Made by a program: the position numbers and the translations under genes. Below, piece by piece: positions 1-10,357 of a stretch of 64,000 nt of DNA. This stretch comes from DATJGR01 sp041739525 (GTDB lineage Bacteria > Pseudomonadota > Gammaproteobacteria > Pseudomonadales > Azotimanducaceae), in the NCBI GenBank assembly GCA_041739525.1, contig JBGSNQ010000184.1, positions 18,679 through 82,678 on the forward strand, given 5' to 3'. Position 1 is the first letter of the stretch. Each line of letters begins with the position of its first letter. The notes under the pieces are model-generated. The model searched no databases. It was not told where the DNA came from and saw only the letters and a list, made by a program, of their open reading frames with translations.

Positions 1-1873
<1,873 letters not shown>

Positions 1874-2131
1874 GCTGTGCCCTATTCTTCTCGTTGGTCG
1901 GACGGCCTCGTGAGACCTGTGCGATTCTGCCCATCTGGTTTCGGAAAAGACACTTTGACATGGCGCCCCATTGTCACTACGCGCTAGTTCGTCTGCCGCG
2001 GCTCCTGCGTCCTTCGACTTGACGATCGACTTTGCGAAATCCGCCCTTGCGCAAACCACGGCCGCAGAAGATCCAAGATGGATTCGCGACGATTGGCGCG
2101 CAGCGCTCATTCGATCAATCGTGACACGGAG

Positions 2132-2734
2132 CTAGTGATCCGTCAGGTAACGAGTGAACAGTGTCGCAACCTCGTCAGCACCTCGCCGCAGGTAGAACTC
2201 AGCACTCGCATTCATCGCGATACCCTCGGCGGCTGCCACGAGGACGAAAGCAGCCGTGTCCAGGTCACACAATCGTAGTTCCTTACGATGTGCTGCAAGA
2301 AATTCGCGAGTCCAGTGGATGACAGCCTCTCGTGCATCAGATACCCGGCGCCGGAACAACGCATTGGGCACGTGTTCGAGAGCGCGATATAGCGCGGGGG
2401 CTTCGGGTCGCGCGCGAATGATCGACGCCAACAGGTTGCGAAGCGAGTCGCCGAGCGGCATCGTAGGATCCGGCGCCGCATCTGCGAGACGCTGCTTCAA
2501 ACCCGCGATCTCGCCGCGGATCAACGCGTCGAAAATCGCATCCTTTCCGGGGAAGTACTGGTAGATCGTTCCGACGCTGACGCCGGCCGCATCTGCGATC
2601 CGGTTGGTGGTGGCGCGCGCATAGCCGTGCCGCAGTAAAACCTGAGCCGCGGCTTCGCGGATCACGCTGATCGTCTCGCGAGCGCGAGATTGCTTGGCCC
2701 GTCTTCTCGTGGGCGTACGCCGCGTTTCGGCCAT
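2132..2734 (-). CDS. TetR family transcriptional regulator
   Basis: A 200-residue TetR-type repressor. The N-terminus is basic, then a helix-turn-helix spans about residues 22-67 with the family pattern ATTNRIADAAGVSVGTIYQYF; the remainder is the all-helical ligand-binding part with a C-terminal domain typical of AcrR-like members. It is divergent from the Coq4-like gene, 97 bases away, so it probably represses itself and that gene. The ligand cannot be told from sequence. Confidence 0.92.
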   Translation of the reverse strand: MAETRRTPTRRRAKQSRARETISVIREAAAQVLLRHGYARATTNRIADAAGVSVGTIYQYFPGKDAIFDALIRGEIAGLKQRLADAAPDPTMPLGDSLRNLLASIIRARPEAPALYRALEHVPNALFRRRVSDAREAVIHWTREFLAAHRKELRLCDLDTAAFVLVAAAEGIAMNASAEFYLRRGADEVATLFTRYLTDH

Positions 2735-2770
2735 GCGATCTGTTCCCCTGGAAACGCGAGTAGCTCAACC

Positions 2771-2784
2771 TGAGCAAAAGCTCA
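2771..2784. promoter_or_regulatory. Possible TetR operator
   Basis: A perfect inverted repeat TGAGC-AAAA-GCTCA lies in the 97-base space between the divergent TetR and Coq4-like genes and is followed by an AT-rich -10-like stretch. Position and symmetry suit a TetR-family operator, but the arms are short and this is inference. Confidence 0.35.
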
Positions 2785-2831
2785 TAATACCCGCAACCGA
2801 TTGAAACGCGCCACGAGCTTCGAGGTCACCC

Positions 2832-3545
2832 ATGTCCGAGATCAGCTACGCATATTCAACCACGCCGACGCGCAACCCGTTCCGGTTCCTATTGGCGTTG
2901 TGGCGGACCATCCGCGATCCCTCTGACACACATGAGGTCGCGATCGTCGAAATGGGTTATGCCCGCTCGCGCTTTGGACGACGCTTCGCGCGATGGGAGG
3001 AAGTCATTGCCTCGCTGCGAAGCGATCCGAAGACGGAACGCGCAATGCGCGAGAAAAAAATAGGCGCACCGATCGATCTCGCATCGCTTGCTCGAATGCC
3101 CAAAGGAACGCTTGGGTGCGTGTTTGCCGATCACTGCCGGATACGCGGACTCAACCCCAACCTCGGCTATATTGCGCCGGACACCGAAGTGGACTGGTTA
3201 ATCAACGAACTGGCCCGCACACACGACATCTGGCACGTGGCGACCGGTTGGGGCAACGACGAGATCGGCGAGTACGGTCTTGGCGGTTTCTACGTCGCCC
3301 AGTTCGGCGCGAGCTTCTTCGGGTTTCTGCTTGCGATCGCTGCCCTGAGCACAGTCTTCAGGCGCCGATCGTTCGACGAGTTCATGGCCGCTGTCGTTGC
3401 AGGATACAAACTCGGCAAACGCGCCGAGCCGCTGTTCGGTGTCGATTGGTCGCAGTACTGGGCGATGCCGCTCGCGGAGATGCGAAACCGTCTTGGACTG
3501 GAAGGCGAACCGCTGCTCGGCGAAGGAATCCGAGCAGCGGCGTGA
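2832..3545 (+). CDS. Coq4-like protein
   Basis: A 237-residue protein of the COQ4 family, whose eukaryotic members organise the ubiquinone-synthesis complex and act on a quinone precursor. It carries the exact family metal-binding pattern HDxxH-x11-E (HDIWH at about residues 130-134, Glu 12 residues after the second His). The hydrophobic stretch around residues 152-178 would contact lipid or membrane. Bacterial COQ4 homologues are poorly characterised; some are found with TetR regulators or lipid genes. It stands alone behind the divergent TetR gene. Family placement is good; the role in this cell is unknown. Confidence 0.85.
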   Translation: MSEISYAYSTTPTRNPFRFLLALWRTIRDPSDTHEVAIVEMGYARSRFGRRFARWEEVIASLRSDPKTERAMREKKIGAPIDLASLARMPKGTLGCVFADHCRIRGLNPNLGYIAPDTEVDWLINELARTHDIWHVATGWGNDEIGEYGLGGFYVAQFGASFFGFLLAIAALSTVFRRRSFDEFMAAVVAGYKLGKRAEPLFGVDWSQYWAMPLAEMRNRLGLEGEPLLGEGIRAAA

Positions 3546-3817
3546 GCACCACCGCGTTATTTCGACGGTTCGAGTCACGCGGAGCCCACGATCGATCGAA
3601 GCTTGCACGCTCAGCTATTCGAATGAGACGGCACCTCAACGGCATCGTTGGGCGAAGGCCGTTGGGAATCCTCCCGACGCAGTCCGTCGCTATGTTCATC
3701 TTCTGCTCAACGCCTGAAGCTCGCGCGTGTGCACGTGCCGCAAGCGCAACTACAATAGCCGGCGTCAATGGCCGGCGTTGTGCCATGATTCGTCACAGTT
3801 ACTGAAGGAGACACAGC

Positions 3818-4990
3818 ATGGTCGCCCCAACACAAAGCTACAGCAGTGGTCGACGCATGTTCGATGCCGACAGCCACGTGATGGAAACGCTGAACTGGTT
3901 GTCGAGTTATGCCAAACCGGAACAGGCGGGGCTTATCGGTCCGCTCGCTACGGAGAGCGGCGGTGCAGAAGTGGTGAAGACCATCGCTGCCGCCGAGGCG
4001 CGCCACGCTGATACCACAGCGACGACCGCGCTGTTGGAGCAGCCGCTGATCTCCGGCCCAAAGGGATGGCATGCCTATGGCGCGTTCGATCCGCAGGAGC
4101 GCAGCCACGCATTGGATCTGCTGGGGTTTGAAAAACAGTTGGTGTTTCCGACCTTTTCGATAGGCCAATTCGCTCGCTCCTCCAAGCTGGACAAACTCTA
4201 TGGCGGCACCGACATGCTCAATCGACGCATGGCCGACTTCACCCGCCACGATCCACGGCTACTCGGTGTGGGTTATGTGCCGCTGCGCGACCCGACGTTG
4301 GCGGTACAAGCCGTCCGCGACGGCATCGCCGCGGGCATCGCAGCGTTCTGGGTGAGTTCGGATCCCGTCGATGGTCGTTCGCCGTCCCACATCGTTCACG
4401 ACCCCATCTGGGAGCTGCTACAGGCCAACGACATCCCGATGGTGCTGCACATCGGCGGAGGCCGCGGACTCGATCCCACTTATCACGAAGCGGGGCATCC
4501 GAAGGTCAAGGATTGGCTAGGCGGCGGCGAAAATCTGCGCGGCAAGGATTTTCATGCCATCTCGCATTCGCCGCAGAATTTTCTCACCGCGATGGTCTAT
4601 GACCAGGTCTTCCAGCGATTTCCCCGCCTCATGTGCGGCGTGATCGAAATCGGCGCCACCTGGGTGCCGGGCTTTCTGCGAACCCTGGATCAAGGGCACA
4701 TGGCATTCCGCAAATCCGAACCGTTATTGGCCGGGCTGGAGCTCACGCCGTCGGAGTTCTGCAAGCGCCAAGTACGTGTCAGCCTGTTCCCCTACGAAGA
4801 TGCCGGTTGGCTCATCGAGCAATCGGGGACGGAGATGTTCATGTTCGCTTCGGACTATCCCCACCCTGAAGGCGGTCGCGACCCGATTGGCCGGTTCGAT
4901 GCGACTTTGGATGCCGCGGCTACGCCGACCGCCGCTCGGGATCGTTTCTACTACCGCAACTTCGCATCGATGATGAACATTGCCGTTTGA
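3818..4990 (+). CDS. Amidohydrolase family protein (TIM-barrel metal-dependent hydrolase)
   Basis: A 390-residue member of the amidohydrolase-2 family (ACMS decarboxylase-like). The start has GAAGGAG seven bases upstream. Near the N-terminus is the metal-binding DADSHVME; VLHIGGG supplies a middle-barrel His, and ASDYPHPEG near residue 347 supplies the late catalytic Asp. Members hydrolyse or decarboxylate aromatic and cyclic compounds and occur in xenobiotic breakdown clusters; the substrate is not predictable. It follows the Coq4-like gene by 272 bases and probably has its own promoter. Confidence 0.87.
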   Translation: MVAPTQSYSSGRRMFDADSHVMETLNWLSSYAKPEQAGLIGPLATESGGAEVVKTIAAAEARHADTTATTALLEQPLISGPKGWHAYGAFDPQERSHALDLLGFEKQLVFPTFSIGQFARSSKLDKLYGGTDMLNRRMADFTRHDPRLLGVGYVPLRDPTLAVQAVRDGIAAGIAAFWVSSDPVDGRSPSHIVHDPIWELLQANDIPMVLHIGGGRGLDPTYHEAGHPKVKDWLGGGENLRGKDFHAISHSPQNFLTAMVYDQVFQRFPRLMCGVIEIGATWVPGFLRTLDQGHMAFRKSEPLLAGLELTPSEFCKRQVRVSLFPYEDAGWLIEQSGTEMFMFASDYPHPEGGRDPIGRFDATLDAAATPTAARDRFYYRNFASMMNIAV

Positions 4991-5182
4991 AATCGCGCGA
5001 CTAAGACCGTCGCTGCAATGTGCATCACCCGAGCCGAACGGTTCTGAGCCGGTGGGTGGCGCGGCGCCAGCGTTTAATCTGTCCAGTCCAGCGCGCCTCG
5101 GGATCGCAGCGGTTCGTTTTTTTGAGGCTGTGATGTTCGGTGGTTGCGCAGCTCGCCCGGTGTTACTCGCTGGAGGGGAACG

Positions 5183-6355
5183 ATGACGGGCGTACTGACA
5201 GACCTTAGTGTGGCCGGGCGCCTCGGCGTTCGCGAAGTCGTTCGTTGGCTGCGCGGACAACGCGAGTTGGGGCCTGATCTCGACGTGTTCGAGCATACGA
5301 TGTCAAACGCACTCGCATCGCTGCCCAGCGACGTAGTCGCCGAGCACGTTTCGATACGACTGCCGTCGAACGAGCCGCCCTGGCACGACACGGGAATCCG
5401 ATTGCGACCCGGAGAGGAAGTGACCATCTTCGCCGCCGGTCGCACCTACGCGTCGCGCCCTCTCGACGTCTGGGTGACGCCGAAGACCCAACTGTGGGCA
5501 CGGCTCGGTCAGCGCGGTCCGATCCGCTCATCGAGTCGCAACACGAACACGCTCCGCGCCGATGCCCCCGCTGACCTCTATCTCGGCAACTATTTCCCCA
5601 ACGACTGGAAGGACACCACCGGCGCACGCGTGCAGGACGATGCGGTGCATCGCCAGGTCACCGGCGAGACACGAGTACTCATCGTGCGCTGGAAAGGTAT
5701 TGCGCGCGACGGGCTCGACGCGCTCGTCCGCCTCGGCGATCCGTTCGAGCTCGCGTCAAGCGAGCTCGAGAGGCGCGAGCGTGAGCCGGTAGCACCCATC
5801 GGCTGGAATTACCTCTGGCATGTAGGGGACGCCGAGATCTTTCGCGCCTGCGCGGGTCCGTCGGGCGCTGCAGCACTGTGCTGCGAGGTCGACAACGACG
5901 TGGGCATCCTGCAGCGCGATGCACCGTTCCCGCTGCTCGCCAGCACCGAGCTCACTTGGCGCTGGCGCGTGGATGCACTTCCCGGCCTGTTGCGTGAGGA
6001 CAGCGTGCCGAGTCACGACTATTTGAGCATCGCCGTAGAGTTTGCGAATGGTCTCGATCTCACCTATTACTGGAGCAAGGAGCTTCCCGTTGGAACCGGG
6101 TACTGGTGTCCATTACCCAACTGGAAGCATCGAGAGTTCCACGTTGTGGTTCGATCGGGCGCAAACGGACTTGGTGAGTGGCACTCAGAGCGCCGCGATC
6201 TCCACGCTGATGCCTTACGCTATTTCGGTGAGCACCCCGGCGATATCGTGCGCATTTGGCTGATCGCGGTCAGCATCTTCAAGCGGCAGACTGGCAACTG
6301 CACATACGCGGACATACGGTTGCTTTGCGAAGGTCAGGAGCGTCTCGTTCTATGA
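5183..6355 (+). CDS. DUF3047 domain protein with N-terminal beta-sandwich-like region
   Basis: 390 residues from the ATG at 5183, chosen because GGAGGGG sits just upstream; an ATG 13 codons earlier lacks one. The C-terminal ~180 residues fit DUF3047: a TWRWRVD stretch, a YLSIAVEFAN strand, a TYYWS motif, and a late GEWHSERRDLHAD motif. Residues ~55-175 contain PGEEVTIFAAG and LYLGNYFPNDW, which recall small beta-sandwich sugar-binding modules of the PA-IL type; this is only a resemblance. No clear signal peptide. Function unknown. Confidence 0.7.
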   Translation: MTGVLTDLSVAGRLGVREVVRWLRGQRELGPDLDVFEHTMSNALASLPSDVVAEHVSIRLPSNEPPWHDTGIRLRPGEEVTIFAAGRTYASRPLDVWVTPKTQLWARLGQRGPIRSSSRNTNTLRADAPADLYLGNYFPNDWKDTTGARVQDDAVHRQVTGETRVLIVRWKGIARDGLDALVRLGDPFELASSELERREREPVAPIGWNYLWHVGDAEIFRACAGPSGAAALCCEVDNDVGILQRDAPFPLLASTELTWRWRVDALPGLLREDSVPSHDYLSIAVEFANGLDLTYYWSKELPVGTGYWCPLPNWKHREFHVVVRSGANGLGEWHSERRDLHADALRYFGEHPGDIVRIWLIAVSIFKRQTGNCTYADIRLLCEGQERLVL

Positions 6356-6621
6356 GCCCTGAGATGCGCCCGCGTGCGACCGTTCAAGCCAGCGCGACTG
6401 TAGCCTAACGCACACGTTGGGGGCTAAGCTGCGAGTCAATGCTCTCGATCCGGGCCTCATGCCCGCTACTGGCTTGGCGCGGACGTATTCAGCGCCACTT
6501 CGGCTTTATCTCTAAATACGTCCTGCCTGCCCTCTCAGTGGTCATCAGCAACATCAATAGCCCGGCGACATCCGGGCAGCTGCTCGCCTCAGGTAAGGAG
6601 GGATCCGCGACAGGCAGGTAC

Positions 6622-6668
6622 TTCTCCTAAGGGGCAGGTCACAGGTTCAAATCCTGTCCGGGGCACCA
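6622..6668 (+). other. 3' half of tRNA-Arg(CCU): attachment-site scar
   Basis: From the anticodon loop (TTCTCCTAAG) onward the sequence matches a tRNA-Arg(CCU): 3' anticodon strand GGGG, variable loop, T arm ACAGG-TTCAAAT-CCTGT, acceptor strand CCGGGGC, discriminator A and encoded CCA. Upstream there is no matching GCCCCGG acceptor strand or D arm, so it is not a working gene. Homology starting in the anticodon loop and ending at the tRNA 3' end is the classic product of tyrosine-integrase insertion. By the usual geometry the element lies to the left and native chromosome to the right. Flanking bases 6356-6621 and 6669-6967 hold no convincing gene. Confidence 0.8.
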
Positions 6669-6967
6669 ATAAAATCAATAGTTTATAAGATATTCATCAA
6701 ATCTTAAAGTTACCCCGGGGTGCGTTGGGGGTGCATTCGAAAACATGATCCTTCGGTGCATAATTGCCTTGGGAAAATCTAAGCGACAGCGAGAACTCCT
6801 TCGCCAACTAGATCGTTCGGGATCGAGCCCAACGCGCACGGGCCGATAGCGACCATGGATGAGGCAGGCCCGCGGCGGCGTCGCGTATCCGCGAACCCTT
6901 GAGGTCGCGCAATGCGCTGACATCGATCCCATTGGTCCACCCTTGATGCGGGCTCCTGAAATCTGAA

Positions 6968-7213
6968 TCAGCTACCCGCCCGATGATCACGCGCCATCCG
7001 AAACCCGCGCCCCGCGCAGTAGCCAAGCAAAACCGCGAGAAGCCAACATAGGCCCGCAAGGACCCAGCGGTGGCCTGGGAAGTATTGGTGGTTTGGAGAC
7101 GTTGGGATCCATTCGGTAAGCGCAAGAAATCCGAGAAAGCCGACGATTAGCGCCAGAACGCAGGTAGCTGCAGGCCGTCGCGCGAACAGATCTATGGGTT
7201 GCCGCATGGACAT
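6968..7213 (-). CDS. Small hypothetical membrane protein
   Basis: An 81-residue frame with two predicted membrane segments (about residues 16-33 and 50-66) and charged ends. It is divergent from the split-barrel-like gene at 7283. There is no strong ribosome-binding site and I do not recognise the family, so it may not be a real gene. Confidence 0.4.
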   Translation of the reverse strand: MSMRQPIDLFARRPAATCVLALIVGFLGFLALTEWIPTSPNHQYFPGHRWVLAGLCWLLAVLLGYCAGRGFRMARDHRAGS

Positions 7214-7282
7214 TCAGCTTCAGCCGCCACCGAGCAGAGTTTACGTTCGAAGAGCAGTTTCGCAGGAATTCAGGGGAGGACG

Positions 7283-7891
7283 ATGCCAAGTCGCAGTTTA
7301 CCGGCGCTGATTATCGCGGCCCTAGTGGCTATCGCTGGAATCGTGTTAGTCGCGGCACGCGGCGGCATCCTTGCATGGGCCGGGCTTGCCGCGGGTCTGA
7401 TGTTGTTCTTGAAAATCTACCTTCGCCCCTCCCCGAAGGATGTCGCGCTCAGCATCGGAATCGCGGTAATTTGGGCGCTGACGTGGGGGGCAACAATTTA
7501 CTACGTCCTGTCTACTTGGGAGTCCGGCGAAGTGGTCGAACTTGCGATCGACACGCCGAACGGAACGCACACGGCGCGGGTGTGGGTGCTTGATACCGAC
7601 ACGTCCCCAGTCGTCATTTATGACGCAGAGCCTGAAATCGCGGCAGCGCTGATGTCTGGAAAGCCCGTGAAGTTCACGCGCCACGGTGCTGTAAGCGTCA
7701 GACGCCCGGAAGCCGTACCCGCTGAGAAGATGCCGCAGGAAGATCTGAGCACGATCTACAAGCTGATGGACGAGAAGTACGGGCGCAGAAACGTCGCTAC
7801 CGACGTCTACTATTCGATGTTGGGGCGACTGCGGGACAGGGAGTTGATGATTGTGCGCGTGACGCCGACGGATGCAACGCTCGCCCCTTAA
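7283..7891 (+). CDS. Membrane-anchored protein with split-barrel-like domain
   Basis: 202 residues from the ATG at 7283, preceded by GGGGAGGA; the longer frame from 7199 lacks a site. Three hydrophobic segments fill about residues 5-75. The soluble part has the order of motifs seen in the PNPOx/FMN-binding split-barrel group: a TARVWVLDTD strand, a PVVIYDAEPE strand, a VKFTRHGAVSVRRPEAVP stretch, a MDEKYG helix and a final strand. Cofactor-binding residues cannot be confirmed. Function unknown. Confidence 0.65.
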   Translation: MPSRSLPALIIAALVAIAGIVLVAARGGILAWAGLAAGLMLFLKIYLRPSPKDVALSIGIAVIWALTWGATIYYVLSTWESGEVVELAIDTPNGTHTARVWVLDTDTSPVVIYDAEPEIAAALMSGKPVKFTRHGAVSVRRPEAVPAEKMPQEDLSTIYKLMDEKYGRRNVATDVYYSMLGRLRDRELMIVRVTPTDATLAP

Positions 7892-7962
7892 CGAGAGTGC
7901 TCCGCATGCGAGTCTGACGAGGTCCCTTTGAGCCCTTGTTGGCGATCGAGGTGATGTCACCG

Positions 7963-8436
7963 TCAGGTTCGGGGTCGCGCGAGGATCTTCATCAGCGACA
8001 ATGTCTCCTCCGGGTCCATGCGACCGAGCGGCGAGCTCGAGTAGGTCGACGACAATACCCGTCCCTTTTGCGTGACGATGAATTCACTCGGTTGAATGTG
8101 GTTTCGGCGCGGCTCCCACCACGCACCAATCGCGTCCGCATCCGCACGCGTCATGCCGAAGGCCACCGGAAAGCCGAGTTCCTTGGCCACTTCCAGCGTT
8201 TGTTCTTCGGTATCGACGGTTCCCGCCACGATGCTCGCTCCCATCGCTTCGAACGCGGCACGGCGTTCGTTGAAGCCGGCCAGCAGCCGGCGACAGAACG
8301 GTCACCAGTGACCGCGATAGAACAACAGAATCGCGTAAGGCGTCGCGAGGTCCGTCGGAACGGTGAGCGCACTGCCACCGGCCAGCTTCAGCGCAAGGGC
8401 CGGTAGCGTGCTTCCCAAATCAAGCTTATCAGCCAT
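7963..8436 (-). CDS. Peroxiredoxin-like selenoprotein (Sec encoded by in-frame TGA)
   Basis: 157 residues if the TGA at 8302-8304 is read as selenocysteine. ATG at 8436 has AAGGA upstream. The product is an AhpC/TSA-type thioredoxin fold: LLFYRGHW-U45-PFCRRLL, where relatives have FYRGxWCPxC, so Sec replaces the peroxidatic Cys in a UxxC motif. Frame and family similarity continue without a break on both sides of the TGA (a GFNERRAAFEAMGAS helix, then TVDTEEQTLEVAKEL). Six bases from each side of a five-base loop form a perfect hairpin starting 11 bases after the TGA, as expected for a bacterial SECIS. Likely peroxide or disulfide reductase in the cytoplasm. It is just downstream of a second such gene. 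Without Sec insertion it would be a truncated gene. Confidence 0.85.
8275..8291 (-). promoter_or_regulatory. Bacterial SECIS hairpin candidate 1
   Basis: Immediately after the TGA codon of the peroxiredoxin-like gene the transcript can fold as GCCGGC-TGCTG-GCCGGC: a perfect 6-bp stem, 5-base loop containing G, with the loop 17-21 bases after the TGA. Bacterial SECIS elements recruit SelB from this position. The fold also matches the second candidate in geometry. Confidence 0.7.
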
Positions 8437-8483
8437 GGATAACGTCCTTATCAAGTTTGCGTTTCCGGGTTCGGACATAACAC

Positions 8484-9113
8484 TCAGTGCAGGACCCCCT
8501 CGGCGTACGACAGCACGCCCTTGGCATCCACACGAGTCGAGTAGCCTTCAATAAAAACCTTACCCACGATCTTCTGCTCGGTATCCAGCACGAACACACC
8601 CGGGTACGGGATGCCAAAGTTTGAGTCGCCCGGTTTGTAGTCCGTGTTGAGGATGCCGAGATTTCCGATCGAAGTCGCATCGATGTCCGAGAGCATCGGA
8701 TACGTGATCGAGAACTTCTCGACGAATTTACGCTGCAGCGCCGGCGTATCGTACGTCAGTGCCACGACACCGATTCCCGCTGAACGAAACTCTTCCAGAT
8801 GACTTTGCAACTGCACGAGTTGCTTGATGCAGTAGGGTCACCAATCGACCGAGCGATTGACGTAGATCACCATCCCGCGCGCACCCATGAATTCGCCGAT
8901 GCTGGCTACTTCACGATCCTGATAATGCGCGCGAATCGCAGGAAACACCTGACCCACCGCAATACCTGGGTCGTAGGAGTCAGTGTCTCGCTCGATAAAC
9001 ATCTTCTTCGTAATCTGATTCGTTGCGGCCTCAACGAGCTGCCCGCGAAACGCGAACATGCCGCTTCCCGCGACGACCAGAAACACCGCGATACCGATTA
9101 GAACTCTCTTCAC
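8484..9113 (-). CDS. Membrane-anchored thioredoxin-fold selenoprotein (Sec encoded by in-frame TGA)
   Basis: 209 residues if the TGA at 8838-8840 is selenocysteine 92. The GTG start at 9113 has GAAGGAGA eight bases upstream. Residues 4-22 form a membrane anchor or signal. The redox motif is VNRSVDW-U92-PYCIKQL, where AhpC/TlpA relatives have DWCPYC, so Sec again sits at the attacking Cys of UxxC. The frame resumes with a good AhpC/TSA pattern (GVVALTYD, YPMLSD, PYPGVFVLD). A 6-bp hairpin follows the TGA. The probable place of action is the periplasmic side of the inner membrane. The gene is 47 bases upstream of the second selenoprotein gene on the same strand, so the two probably share a transcript. 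Confidence 0.85.
8807..8823 (-). promoter_or_regulatory. Bacterial SECIS hairpin candidate 2
   Basis: Downstream of the in-frame TGA the RNA can fold as GCAACT-CGTGC-AGTTGC, a perfect 6-bp stem with a 5-base loop containing G, loop placed 21-25 bases after the TGA. The sequence differs from candidate 1 while stem and loop sizes are the same, which argues for selection on structure. Confidence 0.7.
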
Positions 9114-9353
9114 AGGTCGTCTCCTTCATTGCATCGGCCGGTAAAAGGTGCCGCTACGCGCCGCTCACCGAACACCGTCACGTGCCGACGGTACCATCGC
9201 CGGACGTGCATTGCTCGGCCCACGGCCCTTCAATGAGTGGCAACGGCGACGCTCCAGAATCCGCGTTCAATCAGCAAAAGCAGGACGCGCGAAACGTTCT
9301 ATGCGGCAAATGCCGGCCGAACTCGATAGCGGCCCATACATCTACTGCTACTG

Positions 9354-10166
9354 CTACTGCGGCCTTCTAACGAGCGGCTGGCGCAGCAGAGCTACGAATC
9401 GTTGAGCTGCGGTGCCGCGAAGGCCGCCGAGACCGATGTCCATCGATGCTGAATCACTCCGACTAGCGACGCGATACGTACCGAAACTCCGGTCCCACCA
9501 GACCAGCAGGAATCCAAAGTTCATGTTCTGTTCGTCGCGCTCGACCGAATGGTGGACCCGATGCATCTCCGGCGTGACCAGGAAGCGTCGCAAAGCGGCG
9601 TCCGTGCGACCGGGCATTCGAACGTTGCTGTGCGTAAACAGCGATGCAGTGCTGAGCAGCATCTCAAACAGCAACACGGCCAACACGGAGGCGCCGAGGA
9701 TACCAACCGTTAACGCCTTCATTGCGAATGACGCCACCGCTTCGCCAGGGTGAAAACGGACACCCGTCGTCCAATCAAACGATGTGTCGGAGTGATGCAC
9801 GGCGTGCACCTTCCAGAGCCACGGTGACCAATGAAATAGTCGATGCTGCAGATACACACTGGCGTCCATCAGGACGATTGCAATTGAAATCTCGATCCAA
9901 CACGGTGCGTCAACGTAATGGAACAATCCCCAACCACTCGCGTTCACTGCGAGCGCGACACCGACAAGCGAAGTAGCGCTCAGTAGTCGCACAACAAGCG
10001 TATTGGTCAACATCAGTGCGACATTGGGACCCATACGGTTGAGCGGACGATGTGTTCGGTGTGGCCACAGGCGTTCAGCAGACGCTAGGACCGCGACAGC
10101 AGCAACAAATGTGCCTGCCCGAAGCCACGGTTCCAAGGCGAGCGAATCACTCATTGGCATCTGCAT
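9354..10166 (-). CDS. Sterol desaturase / fatty acid hydroxylase family protein
   Basis: A 270-residue integral membrane di-iron enzyme. Four or more hydrophobic segments surround the eight-His pattern of the family: HRLFH near residue 108, HAVHH near residue 121 and HRVHH near residue 201. Such enzymes insert oxygen into lipid or sterol C-H bonds. The start is uncertain because three ATGs lie within five codons. It is separated from the selenoprotein pair by 240 bases with no gene. Confidence 0.88.
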   Translation of the reverse strand: MQMPMSDSLALEPWLRAGTFVAAVAVLASAERLWPHRTHRPLNRMGPNVALMLTNTLVVRLLSATSLVGVALAVNASGWGLFHYVDAPCWIEISIAIVLMDASVYLQHRLFHWSPWLWKVHAVHHSDTSFDWTTGVRFHPGEAVASFAMKALTVGILGASVLAVLLFEMLLSTASLFTHSNVRMPGRTDAALRRFLVTPEMHRVHHSVERDEQNMNFGFLLVWWDRSFGTYRVASRSDSASMDIGLGGLRGTAAQRFVALLRQPLVRRPQ

Positions 10167-10357
10167 CCATCTTCTTTGACGTTGGCCGCCAAACGGCGTC
10201 GAGTCGATTCCGCTGCGAACCGTGCGAAGGACCCATCTACGATCGAAGGCAGCCGTTTCTGCAAGAAACTCCGCTACTCGATCGATGTCGGAGCGTACTT
10301 GTCAGTCGGAGTTATGGTAGAGGCGTTTGCGAGCTCCAAGCCCTCATGTATGGAGCC

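Noticed and set aside
8302..8304. In-frame TGA as a simple nonsense mutation
   Set aside because: The neighbouring gene has TGA at the equivalent residue and both have SECIS-like hairpins; decay would not hit the same codon twice.
9346..9362. CTACTG repeats before the desaturase stop
   Set aside because: Three imperfect hexamer repeats only; too short to be a CRISPR or meaningful satellite.
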